A program made the translations under genes and the position numbers. A DNA stretch of 64,000 bases from Ampelocalamus luodianensis. Lineage: Eukaryota > Streptophyta > Magnoliopsida > Poales > Poaceae. Under the pieces are notes generated by a model. That model saw only the letters and a program-made list of their open reading frames with translations, searched no databases and was not told the origin of the DNA. The stretch is taken from positions 20,864,626 through 20,928,625 of the forward strand of contig CM070624.1 in assembly GCA_036346255.1 (NCBI GenBank), in the 5' to 3' direction. Below are positions 35,294 to 46,341 of this stretch, in pieces. Positions within the stretch are counted from its first letter, which is position 1. Each line of letters begins with the position of its first letter.

Positions 35294-36627
35294 TGGGGTA
35301 GTACAATGGATTTGCAACAAAATAAAGTGTGGGGAAAGCGATTTCGACTATTTTGTCGCTGTTTTGTGCTGAAACGGTAAAATCCAGTATCCTCTCCTGT
35401 GAGATGATAAAAAGTAACACTTCTCGAGTGAAACCATATAAATATTCGAACGTACCGGCAGTTGACATGTATCACCTATCGCATCACACAACACAGACCT
35501 GCCCCACCCGTGTCATCCTGCACCCAGCCTGCCGCGCCCAGGTCCCTTCAGGCGTGTGTCCTCGCTTCTGCTTGATGCTTGCCACAAGTCATGGCCAAAC
35601 GAGTCTTCCGGCATGGGTCGACTAGCTCGTTTAAGTGTGAGGGTCGTGTCGGCTCATGGATCAGGATGCCGATTCAAGCGTAGCATATCGACACCTCGAA
35701 TCGTATCGAGTCGGCCTAACACTGTTTGGCCCAATCGGGCGCTATAAGTACGCACGCGCAGGCGTAGCGCCTGTGCATTAGCCACTCAGTCGACACCCAG
35801 CCTCCTTCCCGCGTAGCGCCTCGATTCCTCCGCTCCCACGCTCTACCTCCGTTGCGCCTGGCCGCCGCGGCCTCCTCGCGCCTGGACTCCTCCTTCGCGC
35901 TAGCCTCCTCCGTCGTGGTTGCTGGTCGAACCGACCGTGCCGTGCCCTGTGTCATACCATACCGACCCGGACCAGCTACAGTGTGAACCAAGCCGTGTGT
36001 CCGGATCATACCAATAGTCCCGTGTTTCGGGAGGTACAACCCATTTGATCACTGTACTTGCCCCTCAAGGTACGGTCCGATGGTTTCTAGAAGAAAAAAA
36101 CACAGAGCGAAGAAAAATAAATTGCATCCAATTATCCATGGGTGACAGGGTGAGGTGGAATCCGGTCCGTTGAATCGAAGGCTTGCAAAATTTAGCTAGT
36201 TGCTTATGACGACGAGCCCTTTGATTACACCCTAAAAAAAATGCCTTCATGTACGATCAATGAAGTCTTTGCTCATGTGGACTAGACATGAACTGTTAGA
36301 CAAGAAAAATGGAAGGATAAGACTGACAAGGTTGGTGTACTAGCCTACTAGGCCTATGGGAAGCTATGCTATGGTGCAAATCAGTACTGTATTAAAAAGG
36401 GAGAGTGAAGAAAAACATGAAAGCGACCATGTGATATGCACAGGAAAAGTAAGAAAACGGTGCTTCGCAGTATGATATCTCCTGACCATCCCAGTACAGC
36501 TGCCGGCTGGACACCATTGCTAGACGGAGTGCGATTTTAAGCTTTACAGTACGAAATTGTGAGGTGATGCATTAATGTCTTCGCAATTCAAATCAGCAGT
36601 CGGGCACACGTGCGCGGCACGGCCGCA
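35294..36627. other. Upstream region of copy B, no gene seen
   Basis: The first 120 bases retain promoter words shared with copy A (CAACAAAATAAAGTG and GGGGAAAGCGA, against 7390-7420). Beyond that, 35600-36060 is GC-richer and contains CTATAAGTACGC near 35743, but no coding frame could be supported. Confidence 0.4.
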
Positions 36628-37165
36628 GGGAGTACTAGGGCTGGAAACGCTCGGCTCGAGTCAGGCTCGTTTAGACTCGTTTCAAGCGTGAGATAGAAGC
36701 GTGGCTCGGTTTTGGGAAAGGCTCGAGCCGGCTTGCGAGGGCTCGCGAGCTATGAACACCAGTTTTCAAGCGGCTCGGCTCGAAGCCAGAACCCCTGTGT
36801 TCCAGAGTTCATGATGCCGTTGCCTTTAGGGTACTAGCTCTGATCTATGACTACCTACTCTCTCCAGACAAGCACTGATCAGGGAATATAAAATGGATCC
36901 ATCATGACGTGTTTGCTTGTCTAAACACCAGCAAAGTATACCTAACACATGCATCAGCATTGTTGACAATTGCTAATCTTCTTTTAAATACTATCGATGA
37001 ACAACACAGAGCTAGCAAATCATTCCAAGTACATCATCATCATCATATATATAGTTTGTTACAAGCTAAATTAACAGGAAATTAAGAAGAAAAAAAAGTG
37101 TGCACTTTCACTTGTATGATCATATACTAGTATAGTATAATTAATCGGGATTGTCTATTCATAAG

Positions 37166-37339
37166 TTGCCTGAATTTTTTTTAAGTTTAAGTCACTTGTT
37201 GTGATCATTGGATCAATATCCAATCATACAACATCCATTGGATCAATATCCAATCATATTACAATCATATGACACACCAATCTCTACACAAATCCAATGG
37301 TCACAACAAGTGACTTAAATTTAAGAAAATTTCAGGCAA
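37166..37339. mobile_element. Short hairpin MITE nested in the hAT-like element
   Basis: The arms TTGCCTGAATTTTTTTTAAG... and reversed TTGCCTGAAATTTTCTTAAA are inverted, followed inward by AAGTCACTTGTTGTGA on both sides. A 20-base direct repeat, CATTGGATCAATATCCAATC, occurs twice in the loop. The total is about 174 bp. Confidence 0.7.
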
Positions 37340-37480
37340 TTTAAAACTAGCAAAACCGTAATTAATCGTATGTATGTGTAATTTAGCACTAGATCCGAGA
37401 AGCCGAGGAAAAAAACTAAATGCCTGTAGTAATATAGATAACTTGAAGCTGGCTAATCAAGAAATTTACAAGGGAAATCA

Positions 37481-37900
37481 GGTGTCAGATCTGCATAAGG
37501 GGTAGGTGAGTTGGCCCATGTTCACCCACCGATCGATGCAGGCGCAGTGGAAGGTGTGGGAGCAGTTGCCCAGCTGCCTCACCTCCTCCCCCTGGTCCAC
37601 CTCGCCTAGGCACATGGCACAACAGGCGGCGGCCTCCTGGCTGGCTCCGGTGAACTTGACGACGGGGAGGCGGTTCTTGATACTGTCGACATGGGGGCAC
37701 GCGGTGCCGGAGATCTGCAAGAGCGACGAAGGCAGCGGAGAGGCGAGGGCGTTGTCGGTATTGGAGAGGGAGAGCAGTGTGGCTGCTGGGAGGGTGCAGC
37801 TGCGGGAGATGACTCGAGGAGGTGGAGGAGCGATGGGGAATTGCAGTCGGCGGATGGGGAATTGCAGTGGTAGGGGTAGGTCTGGATGGGGAATTGGCTA
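37481..37900 (-). pseudogene. Captured RING-H2 finger fragment with a lost zinc ligand
   Basis: A minus-strand frame reads through a Pro/Leu-rich stretch, then LPVVKFTGAS, then a RING-H2 core, CAMCLGEVDQGEEVRQLGNC, then SHTFHCACIDRW and QLTYPLCRSDT, then a TGA stop. In RING-H2 E3 ubiquitin ligases the seventh zinc ligand is the Cys of CPLC. Here it is Tyr (TAC for TGC). No clear ATG starts the frame near 37720; only a TTG is present. The piece lies inside a hAT-like element, so it is probably a captured gene fragment. It is either a dead remnant or a weak expressed chimera. Confidence 0.65.
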
Positions 37901-38161
37901 GGAGCCTGAGCGCATGGGCCTGGGGGAAGGGCGACTGCAGACTGGGCCAGTGGGCCTTCGTGCGGTCGTGCCTAATCAACGAGCCAAGTTCGGCTCGCGA
38001 GCGGCTCGAGCTTGGCTTGAAATTTTGTCAAGCTAGACAGGTGGCTCGGCTCAGCTCGGCTCGGCTTGAAAATTCGCGAGCCCGAGCTGAGCCGGCTCAG
38101 CTCGTGACGAGCTCGAGCAGGCTCGCGAGCCTCGAGCCATTTTTTCATCCCTACTAGGGAC

Positions 38162-38755
38162 TGGGGGAGCACGACATGCCGGGTGCAGGGTGACGGCCCG
38201 CGGCAAGCCGATGACACGTGACAGGAGCTCGGCGACATGTCAGAGTTTTTGGCTTACCGATTACATCGAAATGCTTCAAAGAGAAGAAAAAAAATAGCAC
38301 CACAGGCGCCAAACCTCCCCTGCCACTCCAGCGTCCAGACACCCCTCTGCTGTGCGTCATGGCCTAGACCTCCCCCCTCGCCGCACCGTTCTGTTGCCCG
38401 GTCGCTCGCTATCCCCTTGGATCCCCTCGATTCATGTGCGCCCCACGACACGCGGTGTCCCATCACATGTTGTGTCCCAGTCTCCCTCGCGTCGCTTCAT
38501 GGTTGGCCGAGTGCTTTTCCATGGCTATAAAATCTGTCGTGTGTTGCTCTCATCCTCAACACATCTCATTTTGCTCGGCGTAGAGAGACAAAGAGGATAG
38601 AGCGTGCGAGTGGTAGCGTGATCGGCCAAAATTAATTTCGAGTTCATTGCCGATTGGAGAGTGTTCAGAGTAGTGTTTAACGGCCGTATTAGTAAAGAAA
38701 GTTTTACATCAAGCGAAGAGCTCTAGAAGGAGTAATTTTTTTCGCTTGCCATTAT
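38162..38755 (+). promoter_or_regulatory. Possible 5' region and promoter of MULE 2
   Basis: A GC-rich stretch ends in TGGCTATAAAATCTG (TATA at 38526-38532), and a purine-rich leader follows near 38580. The first recognisable transposase codons start about 770 bases downstream. Its role as the transposase promoter is inferred. Confidence 0.35.
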
Positions 38756-39125
38756 TTTTATTGATTGTGTAATTATTGTTGAATTAATTAGTCATAATTA
38801 ATTATTGGTGATTGATTAGCCATAATTAATTACTCATAATTAATTTACCCATAAATAATTAGTCATAATTAATTAGTCCTAATTAATAATTAATTAGTCC
38901 TAGTTAATTCATCGCTGTTAATCAGTTGAAGTTAATTAGTCGTAATTAAATAGTCATAATTAAGCTATCGTAATTAATGAGTCATAAGTAATTAGTCTTA
39001 ATTAGTCATAACTAATTAGCTGTAATTAATTAGTTATAATTAATTTAGTAGTAATTCATTTAGTCGTAATTAATTAGTCATAGTTAACTTGTTGTAATTA
39101 ATTAGTCGTAAGGATTAGTAGTATT
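38756..39125. repeat. TAATTAGTCATAATTAA-type tandem repeat
   Basis: About 350 bases consist of variants of AATTAATTAGTCGT / AATTAATTAGTCAT with units of about 8-16 bases. Because TAATTA is a palindrome, the array reads similarly on both strands. Confidence 0.8.
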
Positions 39126-41241
39126 TTTGCAGAAATTTAGTAGTTTTTTATGCACTGATTAGGTTAAATTTATACTTAAAGATTACCGAAGTGTAGTTAT
39201 TTTGAGGAGGTAGGGGAATGTAGACTAAATAGTGCAACTTGATTATTTGATTGTGTATAGTAATGAACGGTGCATTGCTTGTAACATTCATATGAAGTGT
39301 GTTGGGTTGTTTTTGCTTTAGGTAATGTCCATCATGCGAGACTACTTGTGTTTTATGGCGACGGTCTTGTACGGGGCGGAACGGGTGGGTTGGACATGTC
39401 AATATGTCAGTTCAAGGTGGTCCAGGCTGAGGGTCTGGATACGATGAATCTTCACGAGCTGAGGAACTGCATCCGGAGGAAGTTCGACACGGAGACAACA
39501 ACGAAGAAACTTATCATCGAGACGATCACCTACACAAATAGGCGAGGGCCAGGACGTTTGGGAGTTACACAAGGTGAATGGCAGCGTTTTTAAGATCGAG
39601 GAGGCCGACTAGAGGGGGGTGGATAGTTGTTTCTAAAAATCTCTAAGGCTAAAACCAATTTTTAATGCGGAAGCTAACAACAATTCGGTTTTTGCACAAT
39701 TAAAACCTAAATCAACTAGTCTTTACTAAGTGCACCAGCAAACTAAGTCTATTGATGATAAGCAATCATACAAGGATAAACAATTTAATTCTAGGCATGT
39801 AAATTGCACAAAGTAAATTGCAATAGAGTAAAGCACAAGAATGCAAATCACAATGACACAACGATGTTTTACCGTGGTATTCGGAGACTTGCCGGTCTCC
39901 CCTAATCCATGTTGAGGTAAGCCCAACTGCGTTGGACCGGCTCCACAACTTGAGCCAACACCTCCGAGGTAAGTCCAACCACTTAGACCGGTTCCAAAAC
40001 GAACCAACACCTCGATCCACTCGGGGTTGCTCTTCCTCCACTCCGGAGATGACGAGCACCAAACCACTCACAACACGCCGGGCCTTCTCACAAGCTTCTT
40101 GAGAAGATCACCAGACCACGACGCCTCTACGTCGTCTAGGTGTCGGCAAACACCAAGAGTAATAAGTCGAAGCCTCTCGCTTGACTCTCACCAAGTGCAA
40201 CACATGTACAATTGGACGCTCAATCCAATTCTAGTTGCAACACATGCAACTAGATCCTCTCCCTTTGCTCACAAGGTGCAACACACATGCATAATCGAGA
40301 GGAGAAGCTCACACTAGCTCAAGAGAATGAAATGGGATGCTAAGAGTTGCCCTCCGACCGGCCAAGATGAGTATTTATAGCTCACGCACAAAAACTAGCC
40401 GTTGGAGGAGAATCTGCTGAAAATCAGGGAAACTCGGTCGGTCACAGCACGGGCGGTCGGTCAGACTCTGATGCAATGGCTATAAAATAGCCGTTAGAGA
40501 TAATTCCCGATCAGTCCGCCCTCACAGGGTCCGGTCTGACCGCACCCCCAGTTAGTCCAGGCCTTCTGGGAGGAAGAAAACCAAAAAAACACGCTCTCTG
40601 GAAAAAGTTGACCGGTCTTATAAGGGCGGTCAGTCCACAGGCATATGGGTGGTCAGTCCGGGCTTTCAACTGCGGTCGGTCCGACCTTGGATTTCAGCAC
40701 AGGTGATACTCGGAAAAACGATCATAACTTTTGACTCCGATGTCGGAATTGAGTGATCTTAGACTCTATTGAAAGCTTATTCATAGGGCTACATAACCCA
40801 CCTAATTGCACGATCTCAAGCACATTAGATCAATGCATAAAGTACAAAAACTTTAGAGAGTCATAACCATGATCTAAGTCCAAGGAAATAGCAACAAGCA
40901 ATTTTAGACCATATCAAGGGAACATGTATGAATCCCAACAATTTGCAAAATATATTTGCAAACTTAGATCATGCCACAAAGAGTAGGTACATGGACTTCA
41001 GCTATTTACAAAATATATTTGCAAAGTATAGTCACATGCTACAAGGATTAGACGCATGAGCCTCAACTATTTACAAAACACATTCGCAAATAATAGCATC
41101 ATGCCACGGTGAGTTAGAGCAAGTAAGATTGAGCTATCAACATATGATGAGACTCAAGCTACTGACAAGACCTCTCTTAATAGTACAGCAACCTATACAA
41201 GCAATCCGGTCTTCCAACTAAACACCAAGACTGGTAAAAAA

Positions 41242-43255
41242 CTAGGAACCAGGGGCGGCGGCAGGGGGTGCCTATGGTGCACAGACACCCCTAAAAAATA
41301 TTGATTTTTTTAGGTATGCAGCAGTATGCTCAATTTTGGCCCATCTAAGCCCAATTCAGCCACACACCGACTCACGCACATGGCTCAGCATCATACCAGG
41401 GCGGCAGGGCTTCTCGCTTCTCCTCCCGACTCCTGACGCCGCCCGTCGCCCCTGCTCCTTGCTTCTCCTCCTGGTGACCTAGCTCCCAGTCCTGCTGGCT
41501 CCTCCCGTCCTCCGACCGCCAGCCCGCCGCCGAGGACACCGCCGAGGATGCCGCCGACACCCCTGAGTCCAACTCCAACACGGCAAGTCGGCAACACCAA
41601 GGTAAACAATGGATTGGGGAATGGGGATCCGGCCTCCTGGTCCAGGATTGGATTTGGGGGAGGGGGCGCCACAAGTCCAGGCGAGGTGGCCAGCGGCCGG
41701 AGGCCGAGCCGGCGGGGTGTGCGGGTGAGGGAGCAGGGCTGACGAGTGAGGGAGCAAGGCCGGGGGCGCCGTTGCGCCGGTGGGGGAGCAGAGGCGCGGG
41801 ATGGGCCGGCGGGTGAGGGAGCAGGCCAGTAGGGCCGGGGGCACCGGTGAGGCCGCAGCCGGCTGGGTGAGGGAGCAGGGCCAGCGGGTGAGGCCGTGTC
41901 GCCGTGAGGGAGCAGGGCCGGTGCCCGGTGGGGGAAATCAGAAATGGGAAATGAAATTGAAGGGAGTGAGAGAGACAGAGAGAGATTTATATAGGAAATG
42001 GGAAATGTTATCAAAGTATTAAGTATCAATCTGTTCCATTCTTGAATGCTTCTGACTTCTATGATTTATATATGTAGGACAAATTGAATCATAGAAATGA
42101 AAAGGAATAGAGATATCATTTCTTTCTTTTGAGATGGCAAAACAGTCAAGCCTAAAACTATTGAAGCGGAAACTACTCAAACTCAAGGAGGAGGAACTGA
42201 AGCAAGTATAAATGAAAATGAATTGGCTTTGGTTGTGGCTTCTTTGATTCCATCTGTGAATGCACCATTTCAATCTCAATCCCAATCGCAAAGTGAATCA
42301 CAAGCAACCGGTAATGACAGTGATGAGTTATGTTATGATGTTGAGCTTCTTCCACATGATCCCAGCAAAAGGATACCTATCATGAGATATGCTATCAATG
42401 ATCAAGATGCGGTTTGAAGAGGATTTATTCTTAAAGGCCCATGTCAACCTCGTCAACATGATTTTCCCGTAAGGGAAATATCAGGTAAAAGGCGTCACTT
42501 CAATGTTAGTTGGTTTGATAAGTACAATCGAATTGAATATAGTATCGAGAAGGATGTTGCATTTTGCTTTGTCTGTTATTTGTTCAAGGAAAAAAAATGT
42601 GGAAGGCGATAGTTTTGTTAAAGGAGGATTTAGAAATTGGAATAGGTATGACTCAGTTGACAAGTATGTAGGCAGTATAAGAAGTGTGCGTAACAATGAG
42701 GAGATTGCTAAGGTTGTCTTAAGCAATGCTCTTGGGAATTGTAAGATGATTTCCCATGAGATACAAACAGACATAATTAGTTGTCGTGTCATCCAAACTA
42801 CCAAGCACATTATTGAAGAAAACTGTGGTGATCACTATTCAATTCTAGCTAATGAGTCTAGTGATGCATCCCACAAAGAACAACTTGCTCTTGTTAATGA
42901 ATCTTGTGAAGAACAAGTTGAGAAATAGTATAGGTGATCAAGTATTGAATGATTGTTTAGTCACCTTTATAGAGCGAGATATCTTCTCGAAGGTTAGTGG
43001 TGATGATATAATCAAGTATTTCCAAAGAATGAGATCACGTCGTATGGTATTGTGATTTCTATTAGCTATTTAGGACTATTTTATTAATGTAAGATTTTAT
43101 TTGAACTAGTTGTATTGCACTACTAACCATTTTCGAACTTTTTGTGTAATTGTGTTGAATTGATGAAATTACTTATATGTTGTATAAGATTTTTTTAAAA
43201 TCTTTGAAGTGTGCACCCCCATAATAAAATTCCTGGCTCCGCCACTGCTAGGAAC
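41242..43255. mobile_element. hAT transposon, deletion derivative
   Basis: The element is 41250-43247, with perfect 8-bp duplications CTAGGAAC at 41242-41249 and 43248-43255. The ends are CAGGGGCGGCGGCAGGGGGT and, reversed, CAGTGGCGGAGCCAGGAATT, typical hAT termini. It is nested inside the insertion at 39592-44216. The plus-strand transposase gene inside is internally deleted. Confidence 0.88.
42133..43055 (+). pseudogene. hAT transposase remnant, TTF-type zinc finger/DUF4371 group
   Basis: Fragments in order are PHDPSKRIPIMRYAINDQDA, a stop in place of the next codon, GPCQPRQHDFPV, then SWFDKYNRIEYSIEKDVAFC with FCFVCYLF (TTF-type zinc finger). After a frame change come FVKGGFRNWNRYDSVDKYVG, HEIQTDIISCRVIQTTKHII and YSILANESSDASHKEQLALV. 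A jump then leads straight to the C-terminal dimerisation motif, CLVTFIERDIFSKVSGDDII. The central catalytic region between these is missing, which explains the 2-kb size. In complete relatives the protein excises and reinserts the element. Confidence 0.8.
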
Positions 43256-43319
43256 ACATCCTTAGCCCTACCTAGTCATACCTTTGCCTTGAGCATCTTA
43301 AAGCTTGATAACACACATC

Positions 43320-43640
43320 TTCACTTCAAGTCTGGATCATTGTCTTGATATGCATCAACCCATGATACATCCTTCACTTGACCTCCATTAACACATGATG
43401 GATTTTTTCTTGATTTGATGATCAACTCATGATCATCTTCTCTTCGAGATCTTGATGTGCATCAACCCACGATGCACTCTTTCACTTGACCTCCATCAAC
43501 ACATGATGGGTCTTTTTTTGACTTGATGATCAACTCATGATCATCTTCTCTTCGAAATCTTGATATGCATCAACACATGATGCATCCTCTTCTTGAACCT
43601 TGACTTGATGACGATCAACTCATGATGTCATTCAAAGTCT
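43320..43640. repeat. Tandem repeat, ~125-bp unit
   Basis: The sequence TTGATATGCATCAACCCATGA, a stretch with CACTTGACCTCCAT, and then TGATCAACTCATGATCATCT recurs almost three times. It lies in the insertion that splits MULE 2. Confidence 0.75.
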
Positions 43641-45739
43641 CCAACTTCATAGAACATAACCTATTCATCCAACTCATGGAAAATGTTAGTTCTATAATGT
43701 GATTGTCATTAATTACCACAACATACCATTAACTCATAATGGTAGGTCAAGATACTTCAATCTTTCTCTCTTTAGTAATTGATGACAACCATCACAATAG
43801 CAAATAATTAAATAAAGATTTGTATGAGTATATACGAACTACACAAATTTTATATACTCAAAGATATGTTTCAATGTAAAGATCCCTAATATGTGGAAAG
43901 GGAATATGGATCAATACTAATGAAACCACAAAACATAGAGTGAACTCTCTCTAAATGTGTGCATACACAAATATGTGTTAAGAACATATGCACATATTCA
44001 AGTAGTACTTTTGGTGGAGTTCATCCTATATTTTGGATCCAAGGAATGCAATAAGTTATAGGAATATGATGTCGAATGCATACCTCTTTGATTTTCACTT
44101 TTTCATCCAAATATGACTACACAATATGTATATCAATAAAGGTGTTAGTCTCACATATAGATTTATCATTAATCACCAAAATACTCTATTAACTCATAAT
44201 AACGGATCTATATTCTTCAGCATTGCATGGGGCTGGTACATGCAGATTGCTGTGCAGCCCGAGGCAGCGATATACGAGAAACCGATGGTGTACGTGAATT
44301 TCGTCCACAGGGTGCAAACAAACCTTGATGATGTTGATGCCAGTGGGAGCGGGAAAGTGTAGGCGGTGCGTGAAGACGGGAACATGGAATGCGTTGTTTT
44401 GGAGGAAAACTATGAAGGAAGACTTGCGGATAATTTTATGCAAAATGAGGGGGGCGGGACAATGGTTGTCGACCCGCATTGACTGCCGCAAGTTTTGTCG
44501 AACCAACCGACCGAATTGGAGTCTAATGAGGACGCTGACCTAGGCTCGGATAGTAGCAAGGAGAACACACCCCAGGGTGCAGGGGGTGGTGGTCTAGTCG
44601 GCTAAATTGTGTCAACGGAGGTGCCTTACGTGTCATCCAAACTGGATGATCTCGCAGTAGTGCGGTCCCTCATACTACCACAAGAAGATGGGTCCCAGTG
44701 GGGGTTTGATGCTAGCACCCTGTTAGTCAAACATCTCTTCCAAAGCAAGGTGGTCGTGCAACAAGCTATAACACGGTACGTCATGTCCATCAGTCGTGTG
44801 TATCGAGTGCACTGGTCCAACCCAGCCCATTACATAGTAAAGTGTGTAGTGGAAGGCTGCCCTGACAAGCTCAGCGCTCACAAGGCGAAGGGCTATAGCA
44901 CGGCCTTCACGGCCACAGTGGTGATCGACCACACTTGCGAGCTGAGTGAACCACTACAGCAGCATCGAAATGTGACTTCTGTATATGTGACAAACCTTAT
45001 CAGCCACCTAGTTGCGGAGGATGTTCCGTCTCCCTAAAGATGCAGTTGTCAGAAGTTATCAATATGGTTGGTTATCCAGTAAGCTACAGAAAGGTCCAAC
45101 GAGCGAAGTAGAAGGTGATCAAGTCCATGTACAAGACATATGAGGAAACGTACAACCTTGTGCTAAGGATGCTTCACCAGATTGTCGTAAACCCTAGCAT
45201 ATACATAAATAAAATGGAAAGAGAAGATTTTGATGGAGGCCCTAACTGCTACACACTAGACTGTGTGTTTTGGGCATTTTTTAGGCCATAGAGGGTTTCA
45301 AGTTCTATCGTCCGGTGCTCACAATGGATGATAGTTTTCTCACTGGGAGGTACAATGGCACTATTCTCACTGCGGTGGAGGCCGATGCAAATGAGCAGCT
45401 TCTTCTGATTGCATTTGCCATTGTAGAGAATGAGAACACCGATAGTTGGTTGTGGTTCCTCGCAAATGTCAAGCGGGCGGTTGTGGGAGACCGGCCCAAC
45501 GTATACCTTATCACGGACCGCAATGCATGGTTGTTGTCCGCTCTCAACACAATGAAGAATGGGACGCAACCCCACTTCCAGTGGAACGATGTGAAAACCC
45601 GATGGTACGTGAAGCATCTTGCATCGATCTTCTTCAAGCGGTTCCACAGTCAGGAACTAATGAAGACATTCAAGAAGTTGTGCATGCAAAACCAGAGGTA
45701 GAAATTTGAGGCCATCTGAACAGAACTTGAAGAGTGGAC

Positions 45740-46341
45740 TAAGAAGCATAAAAGGGAGGCGCGCATTGGTGACGGTGCCTTGCTTGGCCAAGTCAGCGAC
45801 CTGGGCTTGTAGATTGGTCGTTTGTTGCAAGCCCTCCGCAATCTAGTTTTGCATTGCTCCAAGCGTCTGCAGGATGATCGCCAAGGAGCTGGCGGTATCA
45901 TCTCCGGAATCAGAGTCTAACATCTCTGATACCATGTTGTTGCGCACAAGAACCCTAGGGTACCTTGCGCCAGCAGCAGGGGGAGAGGGAGTAGAGAAGG
46001 AGGCAGGGAAAATAGACTTTATTTATTTATTTTCTTCTAAGAAAAAACTCATCTCTCCTATAAATAGAGGTGTTACGAATAAGAACTGAGATCGAAAGGA
46101 TATCTTTCCAAACTAAATGCAATTAGAATGATTACTTTCCAAATAATAGATAAGAAATGCAATAAGAAAGGTTGCTTTCGAAATAACATATAAGGAAGGC
46201 GATGATCGTTTTCCAAACTATTTTTCCAAATAACCGAAATTATCTTAATGAAGTTTCATGGAATATGCGGCTGCCTCTGGTGCTGCCGCCGCCTGATGTG
46301 TGTGCCACCGCCCGCCGGTGGTAGGTCTGTCCCACATAACA
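45740..46341 (-). mobile_element. Copia-type LTR retrotransposon remnant (5' LTR, PBS, start of gag)
   Basis: On the minus strand, the LTR (about 46341 to 45935; TGTTATG...CAACAACA) is followed at once by TGGTATCAGAG (45934-45924), the initiator tRNA-Met primer-binding site. A short gag-like leader of about 170 bases (TASSLAIILQTLGAMQN) runs into MULE 2 sequence. The remaining body and second LTR are missing, so it is truncated. The outer LTR end is estimated from the inverted TGTT/AACA tips. Confidence 0.6.

Larger units (their letters stand above)
36628..38161. mobile_element. hAT-like element carrying a RING-finger fragment
   Basis: The ends CTAGGGCTGGAAACGCTCGG (near 36635) and reversed AGTAGGGATGAAAAAATGG (near 38155) are inverted. 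Both are followed by GGCTCGAGCC-like subterminal words: GCTCGCGAGC, CTCGGCTC and AGCTCGTGACGAGCT. The flanks AGGGAGTA and AGGGACTG match at six of eight. There is no transposase. It contains a captured RING-H2 gene piece and a nested hairpin MITE. The hAT assignment rests on the ends and approximate 8-bp duplication. Confidence 0.6.
39592..44216. mobile_element. Insertion into MULE 2: GGTCTGACCG-motif repeat, copy 3
   Basis: It interrupts the transposase between VNGSVF and SIAWGW. It starts AAGATCGAGGAGGCCGACTA, like copy 1 at 14.67 kb, and has motif clusters (CGGTCGGTCAG, GGTCTGACCG) at 40430-40690. Recurrent words such as AACAAGCAATTTTAGACCAT and TTTACAAAATATATTTGCAA follow. It contains a 2-kb hAT element at 41250-43247. 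The target duplication is not clear; GTTTTT and ATTCTT flank the ends. Confidence 0.55.
39297..45735 (+). pseudogene. MULE 2 transposase, split by a 4.6-kb insertion
   Basis: The N-terminal part at 39297-39591 includes LLVFYGDGLVRGGTGGLDM and ELHKVNGSVF. It resumes at about 44217 with SIAWGWYMQIAVQPEAAIY. A MuDR DNA-binding domain follows (VKCVVEGCPDKLSAHKAKGY, then VIDHTC). Next comes the catalytic core: FKFYRPVLTMDDSFLTGRYN, then LLLIAFAIVENENTDSWLWF and VYLITDRNAWLLSAL, so two of the three acidic residues are visible. A stop follows KLCMQNQR near 45700, and another breaks the core at 45286. The insertion, the stops and a frameshift near 45020 make it inactive. After about 45740 the sequence becomes a copia remnant. 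It is better preserved than the MULE at 7.5-11.3 kb. Confidence 0.8.

Noticed and set aside
41391..42029. 212-codon Pro/Ala-rich minus-strand frame
   Set aside because: It is within the GC-rich 5' part of the hAT element, and its content is explained by composition.
43320..43640. Regular repeats that might suggest a CRISPR array
   Set aside because: The genome is plant, and the units are long tandem repeats with no constant spacer layout.
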